A stretch of 44,849 nt of DNA from NCBI RefSeq assembly GCF_014648555.1, contig NZ_BMRI01000028.1, forward strand, positions 41,544 through 86,392, given 5' to 3'. The stretch comes from Kitasatospora griseola. Lineage in GTDB: Bacteria > Actinomycetota > Actinomycetes > Streptomycetales > Streptomycetaceae. Position numbers and translations under genes: made by a program. Of this stretch, positions 42,239 to 44,849 are shown piece by piece. Under the pieces are notes generated by a model. It was not told where the DNA came from. It saw only the letters and a list, made by a program, of their open reading frames with translations, and did not search any database. Within the stretch, counting starts at the first letter, position 1. Every line of letters starts with the position of its first letter.

Positions 42239-42444
42239 CCAGGTGCCGACGGGGATATGACAGTCGTCAGATTAGAACGATCGGACGGCCGTGCGGGTGC
42301 GCCGCACTGACCCGAACAGGGAGGAATCGCCGCGAAAGCGGCGTGTTGGCCGCAGATTCGTTCCCGGGTACGCCGAAGGGCGGTCCCGACGGTGAGGTGT
42401 CGGGGCCGCCCTTCGGTGGAGGGTGGGGCAGAAAGCTCAGGTGA
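42239..42444 (-). promoter_or_regulatory. Upstream region of the ABC operon: small palindrome and hairpin
   Basis: TGACAGTCGTCA (42258-42269, TGAC-AGTC-GTCA) is a short operator-like palindrome about 20 bases before the ATPase start. CGCCGC-GAAA-GCGGCG (42328-42343) is a perfect stem with GNRA loop. No clear -35/-10 was found. The aminotransferase terminator occupies the right end. Confidence 0.35.
42373..42416 (-). terminator. Terminator after the aminotransferase gene
   Basis: 18-bp stem, arms 42373-42390 and 42399-42416, with one G-T pair and an 8-base loop. It sits 28 bases beyond the aminotransferase stop on the minus strand. Confidence 0.85.
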
Positions 42445-43839
42445 TCAGATCTTCGCCCACGCGTCGGTCAGGCTGGTCCGCAGGATCTGCTCGATCTCGT
42501 CGAAGGTCGACTGGTCGGAGATCAGCGGCGGGGCCAGCTGGATGACCGGGTCGCCACGGTCGTCGGCGCGGCAGTACAGGCCGTTGTCGAACAGAGCCTT
42601 CGACAGGAAGCCGTAGAGGACGCGCTCGACCTCTTCGTCGTTGAACGACTCCTTGGTGACCTTGTCCTTCACGAGCTCGATGCCGTAGAAGTAGCCGTTG
42701 CCGCGGACGTCGCCGACGATCGGCAGGTCGCGCAGCTTGTTCAGGGTGCCCAGGAACGCCGACTCGTTGTCGAGGACGTGCTGGTTCAGGCCCTCGCGCT
42801 CGAAGATGTCGAGGTTGGCCAGCGCCACCGCGGAGGAGACCGGGTGGCCACCGAAGGTGTAGCCGTGCAGGAAGGTGTTGTCACCCTTGTAGAACGGCTC
42901 GGCCAGGCGGTCCGAGATGATGGTGGCGCCGATCGGGGAGTAGCCCGAGGTCATGCCCTTGGCGCAGGTGATCATGTCGGGCTGGTAGCCGAACTTGTCG
43001 GCGCCGAACATGGTGCCCAGGCGGCCGAAGGCGCAGATGACCTCGTCCGAGACCAGCAGCACGTCGTGGCGGTCGCAGATCTCGCGCAGGCGCTGGAAGT
43101 ACCCGGGCGGCGGCGGGAAGCAGCCACCGGCGTTCTGCACCGGCTCGACGAAGACGGCGGCGACGGTCTCGGGGCCCTCGAAGAGGATGGCCTGCTCGAT
43201 CTCGTCGGCGGCCCAGCGGCCGTAGGCCTCCGGGTCGACGGTGCCGTCGGGGGCCGTCAGGAACGACGGGGCGCGGTAGATGTTGGTGTTCGGGGCCTTG
43301 TGGGTGCCCGGCACCAGCGGCTCGAACGGGGCCTTCAGGCCCGGCAGGCCGGTGATCGACAGGGCGCCCTGCGGGGTGCCGTGGTAGGCGACCGCGCGGG
43401 AGATGACCTTGTACTTGGTCGGCTTGCCGGTCAGCTTGAAGTACTGCTTGGCGAGCTTCCACGCGGTCTCGACGGCCTCGCCGCCACCGGTGGAGAAGAA
43501 GACCTTGTTCAGGTCGCCCGGCGCGTAGTTGGCCAGGCGCTCGGCCAGCTCGACGGCCTTCGGGTGGGCGTAGCTCCACACCGGGAAGAAGGCGAGCTCC
43601 TTGGCCTGCTTGGCAGCGGCCTCGGCCAGCTCCTCGCGGCCGTGGCCGGCCTGGACGACGAACAGGCCGGCGAGCCCGTCGAGGTACTTGCGCCCCTTGT
43701 CGTCCCAGACGTAGGTGCCTTCGCCCTTGACGATCGTCGGCACGGGGGAGTTCTCGTACGACGACATGCGGGTGAAGTGCATCCACAGGTGGTCGTAGGC
43801 GGTCTTGGAAAGGTCCTTCTGCGCCGGCTCGGCTGTCAT
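42445..43839 (-). CDS. Class III (omega) aminotransferase, likely putrescine/GABA-type
   Basis: 464 residues from ATG 43839, which overlaps the stop of the upstream Lrp gene (ATGA); the longer frame to 43965 is rejected. PLP fold type I: FFSTGGGEAVETAWKLAKQY binds the cofactor phosphate; LLVSDEVICAFGR (D265) holds the pyridine nitrogen; MITCAKGMTSGY carries the Schiff-base lysine K294. The family moves omega-amino groups to pyruvate or 2-oxoglutarate. With an Lrp regulator and an aldehyde dehydrogenase beside it, a polyamine or GABA catabolic role is likely; the matching S. coelicolor cluster has been linked to polyamine use. Substrate is inferred, not seen. Confidence 0.92.
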   Translation of the reverse strand: MTAEPAQKDLSKTAYDHLWMHFTRMSSYENSPVPTIVKGEGTYVWDDKGRKYLDGLAGLFVVQAGHGREELAEAAAKQAKELAFFPVWSYAHPKAVELAERLANYAPGDLNKVFFSTGGGEAVETAWKLAKQYFKLTGKPTKYKVISRAVAYHGTPQGALSITGLPGLKAPFEPLVPGTHKAPNTNIYRAPSFLTAPDGTVDPEAYGRWAADEIEQAILFEGPETVAAVFVEPVQNAGGCFPPPPGYFQRLREICDRHDVLLVSDEVICAFGRLGTMFGADKFGYQPDMITCAKGMTSGYSPIGATIISDRLAEPFYKGDNTFLHGYTFGGHPVSSAVALANLDIFEREGLNQHVLDNESAFLGTLNKLRDLPIVGDVRGNGYFYGIELVKDKVTKESFNDEEVERVLYGFLSKALFDNGLYCRADDRGDPVIQLAPPLISDQSTFDEIEQILRTSLTDAWAKI

Positions 43840-44309
43840 CGGGTGCCCCAGGTGTAGGTCTGTTTCCGGAGCTTCAGGTAAACGAAGCTCTCGGTGCTCC
43901 GCACGCCGGGAAGCGCGCGGATGCGCTTGTTGATCAGTTCGAGGAGGTGCTCGTCGTCCTCGCACACCAGCTCTGCGAGGAGGTCGAACGAGCCCGCGGT
44001 GCAGACCACGTAGTCGACCTCGTCGAACGCGGCCAGCGCGTCCGCGACCGGTTCGATGTCGCCCTCGACGCGGATGCCCACCATCGCCTGGCGGGTGAAG
44101 CCGACGGTGAGGGGATCGGTCACGGCGACGATCTGCATCACGCCCTGGTCGAGCAGCTTCTGGACGCGCTGCCGAACAGCCGCCTCGGACAGGCCGACGG
44201 CCTTGCCGATGGCGGCGTACGGACGGCGCCCGTCCTCCTGGAGTTGCTCGATGATCGCCTTGGAGGCGGCGTCGAGGGGAACGCTGGCGTTCCGGTCACG
44301 GTTGGCCAC
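43836..44309 (-). CDS. Lrp/AsnC-family transcriptional regulator
   Basis: 157 residues from GTG 44309, the usual size; the frame extends to 44546 without homology. N-terminal helix-turn-helix (LDAASKAIIEQLQEDGRRPY, then AIGKAVGLSEAAVRQRVQKL), C-terminal RAM effector domain (QAMVGIRVEGDIEPVADAL, then GSFDLLAELVCEDDEHLLEL). It is divergent from the aldehyde dehydrogenase gene and coupled to the aminotransferase gene, so it probably senses a related amino acid or amine and controls both. Confidence 0.94.
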   Translation of the reverse strand: MANRDRNASVPLDAASKAIIEQLQEDGRRPYAAIGKAVGLSEAAVRQRVQKLLDQGVMQIVAVTDPLTVGFTRQAMVGIRVEGDIEPVADALAAFDEVDYVVCTAGSFDLLAELVCEDDEHLLELINKRIRALPGVRSTESFVYLKLRKQTYTWGTR

Positions 44310-44315
44310 GCCGAC

Positions 44316-44344
44316 ACTGTGCCCGACGGGCGAAGGAATCGCAA
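44316..44344 (-). promoter_or_regulatory. Probable leaderless promoter of the Lrp gene
   Basis: Minus strand TTGCGA (44339-44344) and CACAGT (44316-44321) with 17-base spacing. Six bases then lead to the GTG start, and there is no ribosome site. Confidence 0.45.
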
Positions 44345-44575
44345 GCGGTGGTTCTGCTGATTTCGTCGTGCAATCGATGATCAAGAACGGAATGCGTGGC
44401 GCTCCGGGCGGGGCTATGTCGATTACAGCAGTGTCGGAGGTAGTCTGGCGACGTGCACGCGCGAGCGTGCACACCGCCGATCGTGGCTTGTCGCTGACAT
44501 GCTGTGTTCGCCCCGGCCCGGAGTAATCTGGCGCGCGGGGATGCAACGAGGCAGGCCCAGACCGAGGAGAGACCC
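44345..44575. promoter_or_regulatory. Divergent control region with operator-like palindrome and tandem promoters
   Basis: GTGCACGC-GCGA-GCGTGCAC (44453-44472) is a perfect 8-bp inverted repeat. Two near-identical decamers, TAGTCTGGCG (44441-44450) and TAATCTGGCG (44524-44533), look like -10 regions of two rightward promoters; the first has TGTCGA 18 bases upstream. The rest, around 44362-44400, is AT-richer, as Lrp targets often are. Confidence 0.5.
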
Positions 44576-44849
44576 GTGAGCGAGCTTCGTACGCTGCGCA
44601 ACTACATCAACGGTGAGTTCGTCGACGCGGCGGACGGCCGCACTCTCGACATCGTCGACCCGACCACGGGCGAGGTGTACGCGACCTCCCCGCTGTCCGG
44701 TGCTTCCGACGTGGACGCCGCGATGGCCGCCGCAGCCGCCGCCTTCCCGATCTGGCGCGACTCCACCCCGTCCACCCGGCAGAAGCTGCTGCTGAAGATC
44801 GCCGACGCGGTCGAGGCCCGGGCCGACGAGATCGTCGACGCCGAGGTCC
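44576..44849 (+). CDS. Aldehyde dehydrogenase family protein, N-terminal part (runs off window)
   Basis: The first 91 codons are present, from GTG 44576 with GAGGAGA six bases upstream. RNYINGEFVDAADGRTLDIV, then DPTTGEVYATSPLSGASDVD, then AAFPIWRDSTPSTRQKLLLK is the N-terminal pattern of NAD(P)-dependent aldehyde dehydrogenases such as gamma-aminobutyraldehyde or betaine-aldehyde dehydrogenase. The catalytic Cys/Glu lie beyond the window. Next to an omega-aminotransferase and an Lrp regulator it fits oxidation of 4-aminobutyraldehyde or a related product. Confidence 0.9.
   Translation, partial: MSELRTLRNYINGEFVDAADGRTLDIVDPTTGEVYATSPLSGASDVDAAMAAAAAAFPIWRDSTPSTRQKLLLKIADAVEARADEIVDAEV

Overview
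The window is a block of high-GC actinobacterial chromosome. Gene content and order match the conserved core of a Streptomycetaceae genome (Streptomyces or Kitasatospora): smc-ftsY, nsdA, amtB-glnK-glnD, ffh, rpsP-rimM-trmD-rplS, four adjacent type I signal peptidase genes, comM-dprA, whiG, rpsB-tsf-pyrH-frr-cdsA, rlmN. Very strong third-position GC bias, many GTG starts, several leaderless-type promoters and developmental genes (nsdA, whiG) support this. No tRNA, rRNA, CRISPR array, insertion sequence, integrase or phage gene was found.

Layout. 1-2934: 3' end of smc and ftsY (chromosome segregation; SRP receptor), closed by a strong terminator. 3027-5585: a leftward primase/polymerase-like gene, divergent from the developmental regulator gene nsdA. 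5634-9838: nitrogen operon amtB-glnK-glnD behind a GlnR-type operator. 9942-14104: ffh, a GNAT acetyltransferase and an FtsH protease. 14091-17561: a leftward methyltransferase-like gene, a short eukaryote/archaeal-type prolyl-tRNA synthetase, and a SprT-like metalloprotease gene with an ECF-sigma-type promoter. 17940-20808: rpsP-khpA, a terminator, then rimM-trmD-rplS. 20874-26010: sipW, sipX, sipY and sipZ, followed by a Nudix gene and a DUF2469 gene. 26217-32399: paired DnaA-box sequences, yraN, comM, dprA and whiG. 32535-33792: a TetR regulator, tail to tail with an M23-peptidase-like gene. 33936-38862: a second DnaA-box pair, the rpsB leader, then rpsB, tsf, pyrH, frr and cdsA. 38959-40288: a 62-residue unknown and rlmN. 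40363-42238: a leftward two-gene ABC transporter with degenerate ATPase motifs. 42445-44849: an Lrp-type regulator coupled to a class III aminotransferase, divergent from an aldehyde dehydrogenase that runs off the window (a putrescine/GABA-type catabolic module).

Most genes are housekeeping: protein targeting and export (ffh, ftsY, sip genes), translation (rpsP, rplS, rpsB, tsf, frr, proS, trmD, rlmN), nitrogen sensing (amtB-glnK-glnD) and development (nsdA, whiG). The less ordinary signals are: a WhiG sigma factor whose conserved domains sit behind about 350 residues of low-complexity sequence; a similarly extended DprA; the SprT-like protease; a ProRS that has lost its zinc ligands; a pyrH leader with a small ORF and a Shine-Dalgarno-sequestering inverted repeat; competing hairpins in the rpsB leader; and two pairs of DnaA-type boxes flanking the comM-dprA-whiG stretch. 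I did not find a clearly new multi-gene defence or mobile system.
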